64,000 bases of DNA from JBDSKH01 sp035556655 (GTDB lineage: Bacteria; Actinomycetota; Actinomycetes; Actinomycetales; Microbacteriaceae): NCBI GenBank assembly GCA_035556655.1, contig DATMFW010000050.1, forward strand, positions 9,038-73,037, read 5' to 3'. Position numbers and translations under genes: made by a program. A model generated the notes under the pieces. The model saw only the letters and a program-made list of their open reading frames with translations, did no database searches and was not told the DNA's origin. Below, in pieces: positions 52,966-62,739 of the stretch (position 1 is its first letter; each line of letters opens with the position of its first letter).

Positions 52966-53990
52966 TGGCCGCCTCCTCTTCCGGTCCGCGCGTCCCGGTC
53001 GAGGAGCGCCTCTTCAGTCTCGTCCTGGCGCTGCTCGCGACGGAGGCGGGACTCACCAAGAACGAGATCCTCTCGACCGTGCAGGGCTACCGTCAGCGGT
53101 ACAAGGCCGGGGGCGACAACGCGAACCTCGAGCGGCAGTTCGAGCGCGACAAGGACGACATCCGCGAACTCGGCGTGCCGCTGGAGACCGTCGACGCCCC
53201 GGGTGACGCCGGCAACAACCAGACCCTGCGCTACCGCATCCCGCGCGGCGCCTACGAACTCCCGCACGACATCAGCTTCACCAGCGACGAGACGACCCTG
53301 CTGAATCTGGCCGCGATGGTCTGGCGCGAGGGATCGCTCTCGGGCGAGTCGCGCCGTGCGCTGCTCAAGCTGCGCTCTCTCGGGGTCGTGGCCGAGGAGC
53401 CCGTGCTCGGCTACGCCCCGCGGGTGCGGTTGCGCGACGCGGCCTTCGATCCGCTGAACACGGCGCTCGAGCGCCACCTGGTCGTCCGGTTCCCGTACCT
53501 CAAGCCAGGGGAGGTGGCCGCGCGCGAACGGGAGGTCGTCCCGCTCGCCCTCGTGCAGTACCAGGGCCGCTGGCACCTCTCGGCGGAGGAGACCGCGTTC
53601 GGCACCCAGGTCGCCGGCACCCGCAAGATGTTCCTGCTGCGCCGCATCGTCGGCGCCGTGACGGCGGGCGCCGTGGCTCCCGCACCGATCGGCGATCAGG
53701 CCGCGCTGGCCCTCGCCGACCTCGAGGAGATCTGGGAGCGCTGCATCGCCGAGGTCGAGGTCTCGTGCGACACCGACGCCGCCACCCGCCTCGCCAATCG
53801 CCGCGGCACGGAGGAGCTCTCGGTCGCGCCCGACGGCAGCGTGCGCACGCTGCGGCTGCACTACGTCGACGGCGCGATCCTCGCCGACGAGCTCGCGGGG
53901 TTCGGACCCGAGGTGCTGGTGCTGTCGCCCCCCGAACTGCGCAGCGCGGTCATCGAACGCCTGGAACGGACGGAGCGCGACCATGGCTGA
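52965..53990 (+). CDS. pafB: PafB, WYL-domain transcriptional regulator subunit
   Basis: Forms the PafBC activator that turns on LexA-independent DNA damage genes in mycobacteria. The 341-residue product has an N-terminal helix-turn-helix region (VEERLFSLVLALLATEAGLTKNEI), a central WYL domain (HLVVRFPYLKPGE through YQGRWHLSAEE) and a C-terminal extension. Start GTG 52965 overlaps the FKBP stop (TAGTG). It overlaps pafC by eight bases. Confidence 0.93.
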   Translation: MAASSSGPRVPVEERLFSLVLALLATEAGLTKNEILSTVQGYRQRYKAGGDNANLERQFERDKDDIRELGVPLETVDAPGDAGNNQTLRYRIPRGAYELPHDISFTSDETTLLNLAAMVWREGSLSGESRRALLKLRSLGVVAEEPVLGYAPRVRLRDAAFDPLNTALERHLVVRFPYLKPGEVAAREREVVPLALVQYQGRWHLSAEETAFGTQVAGTRKMFLLRRIVGAVTAGAVAPAPIGDQAALALADLEEIWERCIAEVEVSCDTDAATRLANRRGTEELSVAPDGSVRTLRLHYVDGAILADELAGFGPEVLVLSPPELRSAVIERLERTERDHG

Positions 53991-54945
53991 GTTCCAGGCC
54001 CGCGACAAGCTCGCCTTCCTGCTGTCCCTGGTCCCGTGGCTGATGGAGCACGACGGCGCCACCGTCGCGCAGGCGGCCGAGCATTTCGGGGTCAGCCCCC
54101 AGCAGATCCGGGATGCGGTCGAGCTGATCGCGGTCAGCGGCGTCCCCGGCGACACCGACGCGTATCAGCACGGAGACCTCTTCGACATCAACTGGGATGC
54201 CTTCGAGGAACGCGACGAGATCGTGCTGACGAACCTGGTGGCGATCGACGACTCGCCGCGGTTCTCGGCCCGTGAGGCCACCGCGCTGATCGCCGGGCTG
54301 CAGTACCTGTCGTCGCTGCCGGAGAACGCCGGCAGCGTGACCCTCGCCCGCCTGACCGCGAAGCTCAGCCGGGGCGCCTCCGCGCAGCCGGCGCAGGTCG
54401 GGGTCGAAGAGGTCGCGGGGGGTGCCACGCTCGCCCTCATCAGGGATGCAGCGGCGCGCGGCGTGCAGCTCGAGCTCGACTATCTCGACTCGGCCGGGCA
54501 TCGCGAGCGCCGCCGGGTCGACCCGCTCCGGGTGGAGTCGTTCGACGACGACTGGTATCTGCGCGGCTGGTGTCACCTGCGCGAGGCGGTGCGCACTTTC
54601 CGTCTCGACCGCATCTCGAACGCGGTCATCACCGAGGCGCCCATCGAGCATCGGGCCGGCGAGGTCCGGTTGCCCGACCGGCTGTTCGAGACCTCGCCCG
54701 AGGATCTGGAGGTCACCATCGAGGTCGCCCCCGCTGCGATGCCGCTGCTGGTGGACTACATCCCCGACGGGGCGACCTCGACCGAGGTGGGCGGACGGAT
54801 CCGCACCACGCTGCGGGTCTCGCACTTCCACGGCCTGAAGCGTCTGATCGCCAGCATGCCGGGTGTGGCGACGGTCGTGGCGCCCCCCAGTGCGCGCGCC
54901 GCCGTCGCCGAGTGGGCGGCCGCCGGGGCTGCCAGGTACCGCTGA
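53983..54945 (+). CDS. pafC: PafC, WYL-domain transcriptional regulator subunit
   Basis: Partner of PafB, 320 residues. It has an N-terminal winged helix (LAFLLSLVPWLMEHDGATVAQAAEHFGVSPQQIRDA begins near residue 9), a WYL domain with LELDYLDSAGHRERRRVDPLRV near 165 and DDWYLRGWCHLREAVRTFRLDRI near 187, and a WCX-like C-terminus. Both subunits are separate genes here rather than fused. With the imuA'/imuB LexA boxes, the window holds parts of both damage-response circuits. Confidence 0.93.
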   Translation: MAEFQARDKLAFLLSLVPWLMEHDGATVAQAAEHFGVSPQQIRDAVELIAVSGVPGDTDAYQHGDLFDINWDAFEERDEIVLTNLVAIDDSPRFSAREATALIAGLQYLSSLPENAGSVTLARLTAKLSRGASAQPAQVGVEEVAGGATLALIRDAAARGVQLELDYLDSAGHRERRRVDPLRVESFDDDWYLRGWCHLREAVRTFRLDRISNAVITEAPIEHRAGEVRLPDRLFETSPEDLEVTIEVAPAAMPLLVDYIPDGATSTEVGGRIRTTLRVSHFHGLKRLIASMPGVATVVAPPSARAAVAEWAAAGAARYR

Positions 54946-54996
54946 TCGAGTTCGCGTAGGATCGGGGGAACAACCCCTCGACCAAGGACGGCTCAG

Positions 54997-55200
54997 ATGT
55001 TTGGCAACGCGTTCGGTTGGCCGCACCTTCTCCTCATCCTCGCGGTCGTCCTCCTGCTGTTCGGAGCGACGAAGCTTCCGGCCCTGGCCAAGAGCGTCGG
55101 CCAGTCGATGAAGGTGTTCCGCAAAGAGATGAAGTCGGACGACGACGAGCCCGCCGGGCAGGCCGACTCGACTGCGGACAAGACCGCCGACAAGTCCTGA
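54997..55200 (+). CDS. tatA: Sec-independent protein translocase TatA
   Basis: 67-residue TatA/E-type protein. One N-terminal membrane helix (about 8-22, HLLLILAVVLLLFGATKLP), the FG-x2-KLP hinge, an amphipathic helix (ALAKSVGQSMKVFRKEM) and an acidic tail rich in D, A and K. It forms the export channel for folded proteins with TatC. ATG 54997 is preceded by AAGGACGG. No tatB is adjacent. Confidence 0.95.
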   Translation: MFGNAFGWPHLLLILAVVLLLFGATKLPALAKSVGQSMKVFRKEMKSDDDEPAGQADSTADKTADKS

Positions 55201-55204
55201 GGTC

Positions 55205-56014
55205 GTGGCCGCTCGCACCAGACGCAGCCGCGACCCCGAGGGTCGGATGTCGCTCGGCCAGCACCTCGTCGAGCTCCGTAAGCGCCTGACCCGCGGTGCG
55301 CTGGCGGTCGTCGCCGGAACGGTCGGCGGCTGGTTCCTCTACGACCTGATCTGGCCGCAGATCACCAACCCGATCTCGCACATCGCGGCGGCTCAGGGCG
55401 CCACCGAGGATCAGATCGCCCGGATCGCCCTCAACTACACCGGGATCACCGGCGCCTTCGACGTGCGCATCCAGATCGCTCTCGCCGTCGGGATCGTGAT
55501 CTCGAGCCCGATCTGGCTCTATCAGATCTTCGCCTTCCTGGTGCCGGGTCTCACCCGGCGCGAGAAGCGCTACACCTTCGGCTTCTTCTTCAGCGCGGTC
55601 CCGCTGTTCATCGGGGGAGTGGCGGCGGGCTGGTTCGTGCTGCCGCACATCGTCGAGATCATGTACAGCTTCGTCCCGAAGGGCTCGACCACCTTCTTCG
55701 AGACCAAGACCTACCTGGACTTCGTGCTGAAACTCGTGCTGGCGACCGGCATCGCCTTCGTGCTGCCGGTGTTCCTGGTGCTGCTGAACTTCATCGGCGT
55801 CCTGCAGGCGCGCACCATCCTGAAGGGCTGGCGCTGGGCGATCCTGGCGATCACGATCTTCACGGCGATCGCCACGCCCGCCGCCGATGTGATCTCGATG
55901 ATCCTGCTGGCGATCCCGATGATCGCGCTGTACTTCGCCGCCGTCGGGGTCGCCCTCGTCCACGATCGAGGGGTCCAGCGCCGGGCACAGGCCCTCGAAG
56001 CCGAGCTCGCGTGA
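55205..56014 (+). CDS. tatC: Sec-independent protein translocase TatC
   Basis: 269-residue membrane protein with six predicted segments; it is the twin-arginine signal receptor. Seen: HLVELRKRLTRGALAVVAG near residue 20, the conserved FLVPGLTRREKRY near 113 and TPAADVISMILLAIPM near 218. GTG 55205 lies four bases after the tatA stop. The pafBC-tatAC-helY order is the common actinobacterial arrangement. The stop overlaps helY (GTGA). Confidence 0.95.
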   Translation: MAARTRRSRDPEGRMSLGQHLVELRKRLTRGALAVVAGTVGGWFLYDLIWPQITNPISHIAAAQGATEDQIARIALNYTGITGAFDVRIQIALAVGIVISSPIWLYQIFAFLVPGLTRREKRYTFGFFFSAVPLFIGGVAAGWFVLPHIVEIMYSFVPKGSTTFFETKTYLDFVLKLVLATGIAFVLPVFLVLLNFIGVLQARTILKGWRWAILAITIFTAIATPAADVISMILLAIPMIALYFAAVGVALVHDRGVQRRAQALEAELA

Positions 56015-58485
56015 GCGAGACCCCGTCACCCTCGGAACGCTACGCCGCCGCACGTTCGCGACGCAGTGCCGCCGTCGCGGCCCCCCAGCTGGAGACCTTC
56101 CGCGCGCGACTCGACATCGCGCTCGACGACTTCCAGCTCGCCGCCTGTCGCTCGCTCGAGGCCGGCCGCAGCGTGCTGGTGGCCGCACCGACCGGGGCCG
56201 GCAAGACCATCGTCGCCGAGTTCGCCGTGCATCTGGCGATGCTGACCACCCGCGACAAGGTGTTCTACACCACGCCCATGAAGGCGCTCAGCAATCAGAA
56301 GTACGCCGAGCTCGCCGCCGAGCACGGCGCGGCGAACGTCGGGCTGCTCACCGGCGACACCAACATCAACAGCGGCGCGCGGGTGGTCGTGATGACCACC
56401 GAGGTGCTGCGCAACATGCTCTACGCCGACTCGCCGCTGCTGCGCGACCTGGCGTACGTCGTCATGGACGAGGTGCACTACCTCGCCGACCGGTTCCGCG
56501 GCGCGGTCTGGGAGGAGGTCATCATCCACCTTCCGCAGGCGGTCCGGCTGGTGTCGCTCAGCGCGACCGTCACCAACGCCGAGGAGTTCGGCGATTGGCT
56601 GCAGGCGGTGCGCGGCGACACCGACGTGATCGTCTCGGAGGAGCGCCCCGTGCCCCTGGAACAGCACGTTCTGGTGCGCAGCAAGCTGCTGGAGCTCTTC
56701 GACTCATCGGGGCAGGTGGCGACGAACCGCGTCAACCCGGAGCTGGCGCGACTGGCCGCCGCCGGCGGGCGCGCGGCGGGCACCTACCGCGGCATGCACC
56801 CGGGCAGGCATCACCGCAAGGGCACGGGCGGCAAGGGGTCCGACGGCACGCGGCGCTCCTGGGACGGCGGGGACCGCATGGACCGTCCCGACCTGGTGAA
56901 GCTGCTGGAATCCAAGAACCTGCTGCCGGCGATCTTCTTCGTGTTCAGCCGGGTCGGCTGCGACAGCGCCGTGCGTCAGGTCGTGAACGCCGGAATCGGT
57001 CTCACCGAGCGCTGGGAGCGCGACGAGATCCGGGCGATCGTGGAAGAACGCACCCGCAGCATCCCCGACCCCGACCTGGGCGTGCTCGGTTACTGGGACT
57101 GGCTCGACGGCCTGCAGCGCGGGGTCGCCGCCCACCACGCCGGAATGCTGCCCGCCTTCAAAGAGGTGGTCGAGGAGCTGTTCCAGCGCAAGCTGCTGAA
57201 GGCGGTCTTCGCGACCGAGACCCTCGCGCTCGGGGTGAACATGCCGGCCCGCACCGTCGTGCTGGAGAAGCTGGAGAAGTTCAACGGCGAAGCCCGGGTG
57301 CCCATCACGCCGGGGGAGTACACCCAGCTCACCGGGCGCGCCGGCCGCCGCGGCATCGACGTCGAGGGGCACGCGGTCATCCAGTGGGTGAGCGGCCTCG
57401 ACCCGCAGGCAGTGGCCTCGCTGGCCTCGCGGCGCAGCTATCCGCTGATCTCGAGTTTCCGCCCGACCTACAACATGGCCGTGAACCTCATCGAGCAGTT
57501 CGGCCGGGACCGCACGCGCGAGATCCTGGAGAGCTCGTTCGCCCAGTTCCAGGCCGACCGCGCCGTCGTCGATCTCGCCCGCCGGGTGCGGGAGCAGGAG
57601 AAGTCCCTGGCCGGCTATGCCGAGGCGATGCGCTGCCATCTGGGCGACTTCGCGCAGTACGCCGGCATCCGGCGCGAACTCGCCGACCTCGAGAAGAAGA
57701 GCGCCCGCGCCGCGAACGACTCCCGGGCGGAGCGCGATCGCCGGCAGCGCCGGATCGCCGACCTGCGCAGGCAGCTGAAGCAGCATCCGTGTCACGCCTG
57801 CAGCGATCGCGAGGCGCACGCGCGCTGGGCGGAGCGCTGGTGGCGCCTCAAGCGCGAGACGGATGCCGTGAGCGGCCAGATCCGCGGACGCACCGGCGCC
57901 GTCGCCCAGGTCTTCGATCGGGTGAGCGACGTGCTGCTCGAGCTGGGTTATCTCGAGGCCGGAGCCGACGGTGTCGTCGTCGCCGCACCCGGACGGGCTC
58001 TGCGGCGCATCTACGGCGAGCGTGACCTGCTCGTCGCCGAGTGTCTGCGGCGGGGTACCTGGGCGGGGCTGGACGCCTCGGGGCTCGCCGCCATGGCCGC
58101 GGCGCTGGTCTACGAACCGCGCCGCGAGGGCTCCGGCGCGGGGGAGTGGGGCATGCCGCGGGGGGCGTTCCGAGCCGCTCTGGAGTCCACCGAGGCGATC
58201 TGGGCCGCGCTCGGCGACCTCGAGGCGGAGCACCGGCTGCCCACCAGCGAGCCGCTGTCTCCGGGGCTCTCGCTGGCGACGCAGCGCTGGGCCTCGGGCG
58301 CCACGCTCGACGACGTGCTTCGGCTGGCCGACCTCGCCGCGGGGGACTTCGTGCGCTGGATGAAGCAGGCGATCGACCTGCTCGACCAGATCTCGCTCGT
58401 CGCCGAGGACGAGACCGGTCGCACCGCCCGGAAGGCGATCGACGGCATCCGGCGCGGCATCGTGGCATACAGTAGCGTCGCGTGA
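56011..58485 (+). CDS. helY: HelY/Mtr4-like DEAD-box RNA helicase
   Basis: 824-residue superfamily 2 helicase of the Ski2/Mtr4 type. Walker A is APTGAGKTIVAEF near residue 60, DEAD-box variant VMDEVHYLADR near 152, motif III SLSATVTNAEEF, and the C-terminal helicase motifs AVFATETLALGVNMP near 403 and YTQLTGRAGRRGIDVEGH near 435. A charged helical region and a cysteine pair (HPCHAC near 593) follow. It is likely in RNA turnover or structure remodelling. It overlaps lnt by four bases. Confidence 0.92.
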   Translation: MSETPSPSERYAAARSRRSAAVAAPQLETFRARLDIALDDFQLAACRSLEAGRSVLVAAPTGAGKTIVAEFAVHLAMLTTRDKVFYTTPMKALSNQKYAELAAEHGAANVGLLTGDTNINSGARVVVMTTEVLRNMLYADSPLLRDLAYVVMDEVHYLADRFRGAVWEEVIIHLPQAVRLVSLSATVTNAEEFGDWLQAVRGDTDVIVSEERPVPLEQHVLVRSKLLELFDSSGQVATNRVNPELARLAAAGGRAAGTYRGMHPGRHHRKGTGGKGSDGTRRSWDGGDRMDRPDLVKLLESKNLLPAIFFVFSRVGCDSAVRQVVNAGIGLTERWERDEIRAIVEERTRSIPDPDLGVLGYWDWLDGLQRGVAAHHAGMLPAFKEVVEELFQRKLLKAVFATETLALGVNMPARTVVLEKLEKFNGEARVPITPGEYTQLTGRAGRRGIDVEGHAVIQWVSGLDPQAVASLASRRSYPLISSFRPTYNMAVNLIEQFGRDRTREILESSFAQFQADRAVVDLARRVREQEKSLAGYAEAMRCHLGDFAQYAGIRRELADLEKKSARAANDSRAERDRRQRRIADLRRQLKQHPCHACSDREAHARWAERWWRLKRETDAVSGQIRGRTGAVAQVFDRVSDVLLELGYLEAGADGVVVAAPGRALRRIYGERDLLVAECLRRGTWAGLDASGLAAMAAALVYEPRREGSGAGEWGMPRGAFRAALESTEAIWAALGDLEAEHRLPTSEPLSPGLSLATQRWASGATLDDVLRLADLAAGDFVRWMKQAIDLLDQISLVAEDETGRTARKAIDGIRRGIVAYSSVA

Positions 58486-60065
58486 TGCTCCGCCCGCCGC
58501 TGCTTCCTCTCGGCATCGCCGTCGCCGTATCGGCGATCGCGGGTCTGGTGCTCGACAAGGCCTTCCCCGACACCGACATCTGGCCGCTCGCGCTCCCCGC
58601 GATCGCCCTGGCCCTGCTGGCGCTCCAGGATCGCAAGGGCGATTCGGCGTTCCTGGTGGGGCTGGTGTTCGGCCTGGCGTTCTTCTTCCCCCACATCGAG
58701 TGGGCCGCGGTGTTCCTCGGCCCGATCCCGTGGTCGGCGCTGTCGGTGCTGATGGCGCTCTGGTGCGGCCTGGGCGGCATCCTCATCGCCTGGGCGTACC
58801 GGTACCTGCCGCTCGTCTGGCCGTCTCCGGCCGGGCGGATGCTGCTGCTGCCGGCGGTCGTCGCCGGGCTCTGGACGGCGCGGGAGGCCATCTCCGCCGT
58901 CTGGCCGTACGGCGGCTTCTCGTGGGGGCGGGTGGCGTTCTCGCAGTCGGGAAGCCCGTTCGCGGACCTGTTCTCGTGGCTCGGGGTTTCGGGCGTCGGG
59001 TTCGTCATGGTGTTCCTGGCCGCGGCCTCGATCGAGGTGGCGCGAGCCGGGGTCACCGTGTTCCGTTCGCTCGCGGCCGTCGCCGTCGTGCTGGCGCTCG
59101 TCGCCGTCCCGGCCTGGGTCTCGCTGCCGGGGGCCGGCCCGTCGGGCACCCTGCGCGTCGGTGCGGTGCAGGGCGACACCAAGGCGGGCTACTTCGACCC
59201 GCCCGAGCACCGCGGCGACAACCTCGCCGGGCAGCTGAGAGCCACCGAACCGGTGTACGACCAGGACGTCGACGTCGTGGTCTGGCCCGAGGGGTCCTCC
59301 GACCTCAATCCGCTGGCCTATCCGGATGCGGCGGCCGCGTTCGACGCCGTCGCCGCCGCGGCCGATGCCCCGCTCGTCGCCGGCATCATCACGGCACGCG
59401 ACCAGGGGTACGTCGACGCGGACGGCGAGGAGGTCTACCACTACTTCAACACCTCGACGCTGTGGCATGCGGGGCAGGGTCAGGTCGACTACTACGACAA
59501 GAAGCACCCGGTGCCGTTCGGGGAGTACGTGCCCAACCGGGCGTTCTGGCGGTTGTTCGCCCCCGAGCTCATCGATCTCATCGGCCGCGAGTACACCTTC
59601 GGAACCACCGACGCTGTGCTCGATGTGGGCAGCGCGAAGACCGGCGGTCGCAGCGTGCTCGCGGGAATCGCGATCTGCTTCGACATCGTCGACGACCAGC
59701 TGGTCACCGAGATGGTCGAGCAGGGCGCGCAGGTCCTCTTCGGCCAGACCAACAACGCCGATTTCGGGAAGACCGACGAGAGCGTCCAGCAGCTCGCGAT
59801 CGCCCGCATCCGCGCGATCGAGACCGGCAGATCGGTGGTCAACATCTCGACGGTCGGCACGAGCGCGATCATCTACCCGGACGGGTCGGTGCACAACCGG
59901 CTGCCGTGGTACGAGCCGGGCGTCATGGTCGACGATGTTCCGCTTTCCACGACGATGACGCCCGCCGTGGTGGGCGGGCGTCAGATCGAGTGGTTGGTCT
60001 GCTTCGGTGCGCTCCTGGTGCTGGGGCTCTCGGCCCTGCAGTCACGCGCACCGCGGCGCGGCTAG
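58482..60065 (+). CDS. lnt: Apolipoprotein N-acyltransferase
   Basis: 527-residue membrane enzyme that adds the third acyl chain to lipoproteins. About six N-terminal membrane segments precede a nitrilase-type domain with the catalytic triad: Glu in VVWPEGSSDLNP near 268, Lys in YDKKHPVPFGEYVP near 342 and Cys in AGIAICFDIV near 396. One more membrane segment lies near the C-terminus. Unlike mycobacterial Ppm1 it is not fused to a polyprenol-phosphate mannosyltransferase. It converges on rbpA with shared CTAG stops. Confidence 0.93.
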   Translation: MMLRPPLLPLGIAVAVSAIAGLVLDKAFPDTDIWPLALPAIALALLALQDRKGDSAFLVGLVFGLAFFFPHIEWAAVFLGPIPWSALSVLMALWCGLGGILIAWAYRYLPLVWPSPAGRMLLLPAVVAGLWTAREAISAVWPYGGFSWGRVAFSQSGSPFADLFSWLGVSGVGFVMVFLAAASIEVARAGVTVFRSLAAVAVVLALVAVPAWVSLPGAGPSGTLRVGAVQGDTKAGYFDPPEHRGDNLAGQLRATEPVYDQDVDVVVWPEGSSDLNPLAYPDAAAAFDAVAAAADAPLVAGIITARDQGYVDADGEEVYHYFNTSTLWHAGQGQVDYYDKKHPVPFGEYVPNRAFWRLFAPELIDLIGREYTFGTTDAVLDVGSAKTGGRSVLAGIAICFDIVDDQLVTEMVEQGAQVLFGQTNNADFGKTDESVQQLAIARIRAIETGRSVVNISTVGTSAIIYPDGSVHNRLPWYEPGVMVDDVPLSTTMTPAVVGGRQIEWLVCFGALLVLGLSALQSRAPRRG

Positions 60066-60433
60066 GCGCTCTTCTTCTTGGAGGCGCTGCCCCGACGGGC
60101 ACGCAGGTATTCCAGGCGCTCCTGCAGCAGTTCTTCGAGCTCGGCACGAGTGCGGCGTTCCAGCAGCATGTCCCAGTGGGTTCGCGGGGCCTTCACCTCG
60201 GCCTCCTCGGTCTGAACGAGGGTGCCGTCGTCGGCGACGAGGCGGCCCTCCTGCCCGGTACGCGGCGAGGACCAGACCTCGGGTACCTCGGCATCCGAGG
60301 CGAACACGACGTCGAACGTCGTTCCGTCCTCGGTGCGATAGACGCTCTTACGGCGCGAGGCGAACTCGACTCCCTCTTCGCTCTGTAGGCTCTGGGATCC
60401 GAGGCGCATTCCGCGCAGGCTGCGATCTGCCAT
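60062..60433 (-). CDS. rbpA: RNA polymerase-binding protein RbpA
   Basis: 123-residue actinobacterial protein that binds RNA polymerase and the housekeeping sigma factor and stabilises the open complex. Seen: basic start MADRSLRGMRLGSQSL, the central beta-barrel (VYRTEDGTTFDVVFASDAE near 46), a basic linker and the sigma-interaction helix RRTRAELEELLQERLEYLR near 97. Start ATG 60433 has the strong Shine-Dalgarno AGGAGGG. The lnt-rbpA adjacency is conserved with mycobacteria (Rv2051c-Rv2050). Confidence 0.94.
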   Translation of the reverse strand: MADRSLRGMRLGSQSLQSEEGVEFASRRKSVYRTEDGTTFDVVFASDAEVPEVWSSPRTGQEGRLVADDGTLVQTEEAEVKAPRTHWDMLLERRTRAELEELLQERLEYLRARRGSASKKKSA

Positions 60434-60528
60434 TGTGTGGCCCTCCTGTGGCTGTACGCCAGTTCTAACGAACAGGGTGGCGTCGCCCATCCCCGCACCG
60501 CCCGGTTTCCAGGGCTTTCACAGGCATT

Positions 60529-61329
60529 TCAGGAGGGTTTGGTAGCGCGCCGCTCGAGCAGGCGCATGGCGAGGTCGGCGCGGTCGGTGACGAGCCCGTC
60601 GACGCCGAGGTCGAGCAGCCTCTCCATGTCCGCTTCGTCGTTGATCGTCCAGGCGTGCACCTCGACGCCGGCGTCGTGGAAGGCCGCCATCGTGCGTGCG
60701 GTGAAGGAGCCCATCCGCAGCACGCGCGGGGGGATCTGGATCGCCTGGACGTCCCGCAGGATGCGCCGCACCGTGGCGCGACGGCCCGCCCGTGCGGCGG
60801 CGATGGCGCCGGCCGCCCCGCGAGCCGAGACCGACGTCGCGACGCCGGGCAGCATCCGGACGGCCTCGATGCGCCGCCGCGGGCCGAACGAGCCGACGAG
60901 CACCCGGGACACGGCGTTCGCCGACCGGATCGCCTCGACCGTGGGGCCGACGGCGCCGCCGATCTTGATGTCGATGTTGAACCGGGTCTCCGGGAACGCA
61001 TCCAGCGCCTCGGCGAGCGAGCAGAAGGCCTGGCCGTCGCCGAGATCGACCCGGCGCAGTTCGTGCGAGGTCAGGTGCTCGACCCTCGCGGTCCGGCCGG
61101 CCAGCCGGCGCAGGTCGGGATCGTGGCTGATCATCGCCACCCCGTCCGCGGAGACGTGCACATCGGTCTCGACGTGCGTCACCCCGATCGCGATCGCCTT
61201 CGCGAATGCCAGAAGGGTGTTCTCGGGCGCCTCGAGCGCGAGCCCGCGGTGCGCGAGCACGCGCGGGGGAGCGGGGAGGAAGAACCCCTCGCCGGCGCCC
61301 GGATCCCTACTTCGCCGGAGTCTTGCCAC
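60529..61329 (-). CDS. Glycerophosphodiester phosphodiesterase family protein
   Basis: 266-residue TIM-barrel hydrolase that cleaves glycerophosphodiesters to glycerol 3-phosphate and an alcohol. Family residues: AHRGLALEAPENT near residue 26, HVETDVHVSADG near 52, SHDPDLRR near 68, NIDIK near 118 and a late VHAWTINDEADMERLLDLGVDG near 223. No signal peptide. The GTG start overlaps the end of the SPFH gene by 23 bases and has no clear Shine-Dalgarno, so the start could be slightly downstream. Confidence 0.9.
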   Translation of the reverse strand: MARLRRSRDPGAGEGFFLPAPPRVLAHRGLALEAPENTLLAFAKAIAIGVTHVETDVHVSADGVAMISHDPDLRRLAGRTARVEHLTSHELRRVDLGDGQAFCSLAEALDAFPETRFNIDIKIGGAVGPTVEAIRSANAVSRVLVGSFGPRRRIEAVRMLPGVATSVSARGAAGAIAAARAGRRATVRRILRDVQAIQIPPRVLRMGSFTARTMAAFHDAGVEVHAWTINDEADMERLLDLGVDGLVTDRADLAMRLLERRATKPS

Positions 61330-62224
61330 TTGCCGGAGCGAAGAAGCCCTCGCCGATTCCCTTCAGCGCCTCGGTGAGCTCGCTGGGGATGATCCAGAGC
61401 TTGTTCGACTCGCCGTCGGCGAGCTTCGGCAGCGTCTGCAGGTACTGGTACGCCAGCAGCTTGCTGTCCGGGTCGCCCTTGTGGATGGCGGAGAACACGG
61501 TCTGGATCGCCTCGGCCTCACCCTGTGCACGCAGCACCTGGGCCTTGGCGTCACCTTCGGCGCGCAGGATCTCGGCCTGCCGGGCGCCCTCGGCCTCGAG
61601 GATGGCGGCCTGCTTGGTGCCCTCGGCGGTGAGGATCTGCGCACGGCGGTCACGCTCGGCGCGCATCTGCTTCTCCATCGAGTCCTGGATGGACACGGGC
61701 GGGTCGATCGCCTTGAGCTCGACCCGGCTGACGCGGATGCCCCACTTGCCGGTGGCCTCGTCGAGCACGATGCGCAGCTGGCCGTTGATGTTGTCGCGGC
61801 TGGTGAGCGCCTCTTCCAGGTTCAGGCCACCGACCACGTTACGCAGGGTGGTGGTCGTGAGCTGCTCGACCGCACCGAGGTAGTTGGCGATCTCGTACGT
61901 CGCGGCGCGCGCATCGGTCACCTGGAAGTAGACGACGGTGTCGATCGAGACCACGAGGTTGTCCTCGGTGATCACCGGCTGCGGCGGGAAGGAGACGACC
62001 TGCTCGCGCATGTCGACGAGAGGGCGCACCCGGTCGATGAACGGCACCAGGATGTTGAGACCCGGCGAGAGCGTCTTGTGGTACTTGCCGAGCCGCTCCA
62101 CGACGCCGGCGTAGGCCTGCGGGATGATGCGGATCGAGCGGAACAGGATCGTGAGCACGAAGATCGCGATGATCACCAGCACGATCACGAGGATCACGTT
62201 CCCGAAGACTTGCGCGTTGTTCAC
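61307..62224 (-). CDS. SPFH/band 7 (stomatin-like) membrane protein
   Basis: 305-residue protein with one N-terminal membrane helix (about 7-27), an SPFH domain (IIPQAYAGVVERLGKYHKTL through TLRNVVGGLNLEEALTSRD) and a coiled-coil of repeated AEG units (ILTAEGTKQAAILEAEGARQ). It is a stomatin or QmcA-type scaffold of membrane microdomains. The start is GTG 62224 (VNNAQVF), four bases after the NfeD stop; the SPFH-NfeD pair is widely conserved and probably interacts. Confidence 0.92.
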   Translation of the reverse strand: MNNAQVFGNVILVIVLVIIAIFVLTILFRSIRIIPQAYAGVVERLGKYHKTLSPGLNILVPFIDRVRPLVDMREQVVSFPPQPVITEDNLVVSIDTVVYFQVTDARAATYEIANYLGAVEQLTTTTLRNVVGGLNLEEALTSRDNINGQLRIVLDEATGKWGIRVSRVELKAIDPPVSIQDSMEKQMRAERDRRAQILTAEGTKQAAILEAEGARQAEILRAEGDAKAQVLRAQGEAEAIQTVFSAIHKGDPDSKLLAYQYLQTLPKLADGESNKLWIIPSELTEALKGIGEGFFAPASGKTPAK

Positions 62225-62228
62225 GCGG

Positions 62229-62702
62229 CTATCCCTTCTCTGAAGCCGGTACGACCACGGCGGTGGCACCGTCGATCGCCGTGACGACGACCCTCTCGCC
62301 CTCGGACAGCGCGATCTCGCCGCTGCCGTCGGCCAGGCGCGACGTCCAGGTCTCGCCGTTGGCGAGCTTCACCTGGCCGCGGCCGTCGTCGAACGCGACG
62401 ACGACGGAGCCGGTGAGCCCCATCAGCGCCTCGACATTGGACCGCGCGGGGTCGCCGCCGCGCCGGAGCGCATGGAGCAGTGGCGGCCGCACGAAGAACA
62501 GCAGGACCAGCGCCAGCGCACCGGCGACGATGATCTGCACCCACCACTCGGCGCCGATCAGGCCGGCCACCAGACCGCCGAGGCTGCCCAGCGCGAGCAT
62601 GAGGAAGGTGAACTCCAGACTGGTCACCTCGATGATGATGAAGACGAGGATCACGGCCAGCCAGAACACCCAGGACCACGTGGTGAGGAAGTCGCCGTCC
62701 AT
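62229..62702 (-). CDS. NfeD-family membrane protein
   Basis: 157-residue short NfeD: three to four N-terminal hydrophobic segments (about 9-90) and a C-terminal OB-fold domain with LTGSVVVAFDDGRGQVKLANGETWTSR near 95 and a terminal VVTAIDGATAVVVP strand. It has no N-terminal protease domain. It likely partners the SPFH protein encoded just downstream. Start ATG 62702 is 37 bases from the divergent SDR gene. Confidence 0.9.
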   Translation of the reverse strand: MDGDFLTTWSWVFWLAVILVFIIIEVTSLEFTFLMLALGSLGGLVAGLIGAEWWVQIIVAGALALVLLFFVRPPLLHALRRGGDPARSNVEALMGLTGSVVVAFDDGRGQVKLANGETWTSRLADGSGEIALSEGERVVVTAIDGATAVVVPASEKG

Positions 62703-62739
62703 GAGGCGACGCTATCAGGAACGGGTAAGGTCGGGAACC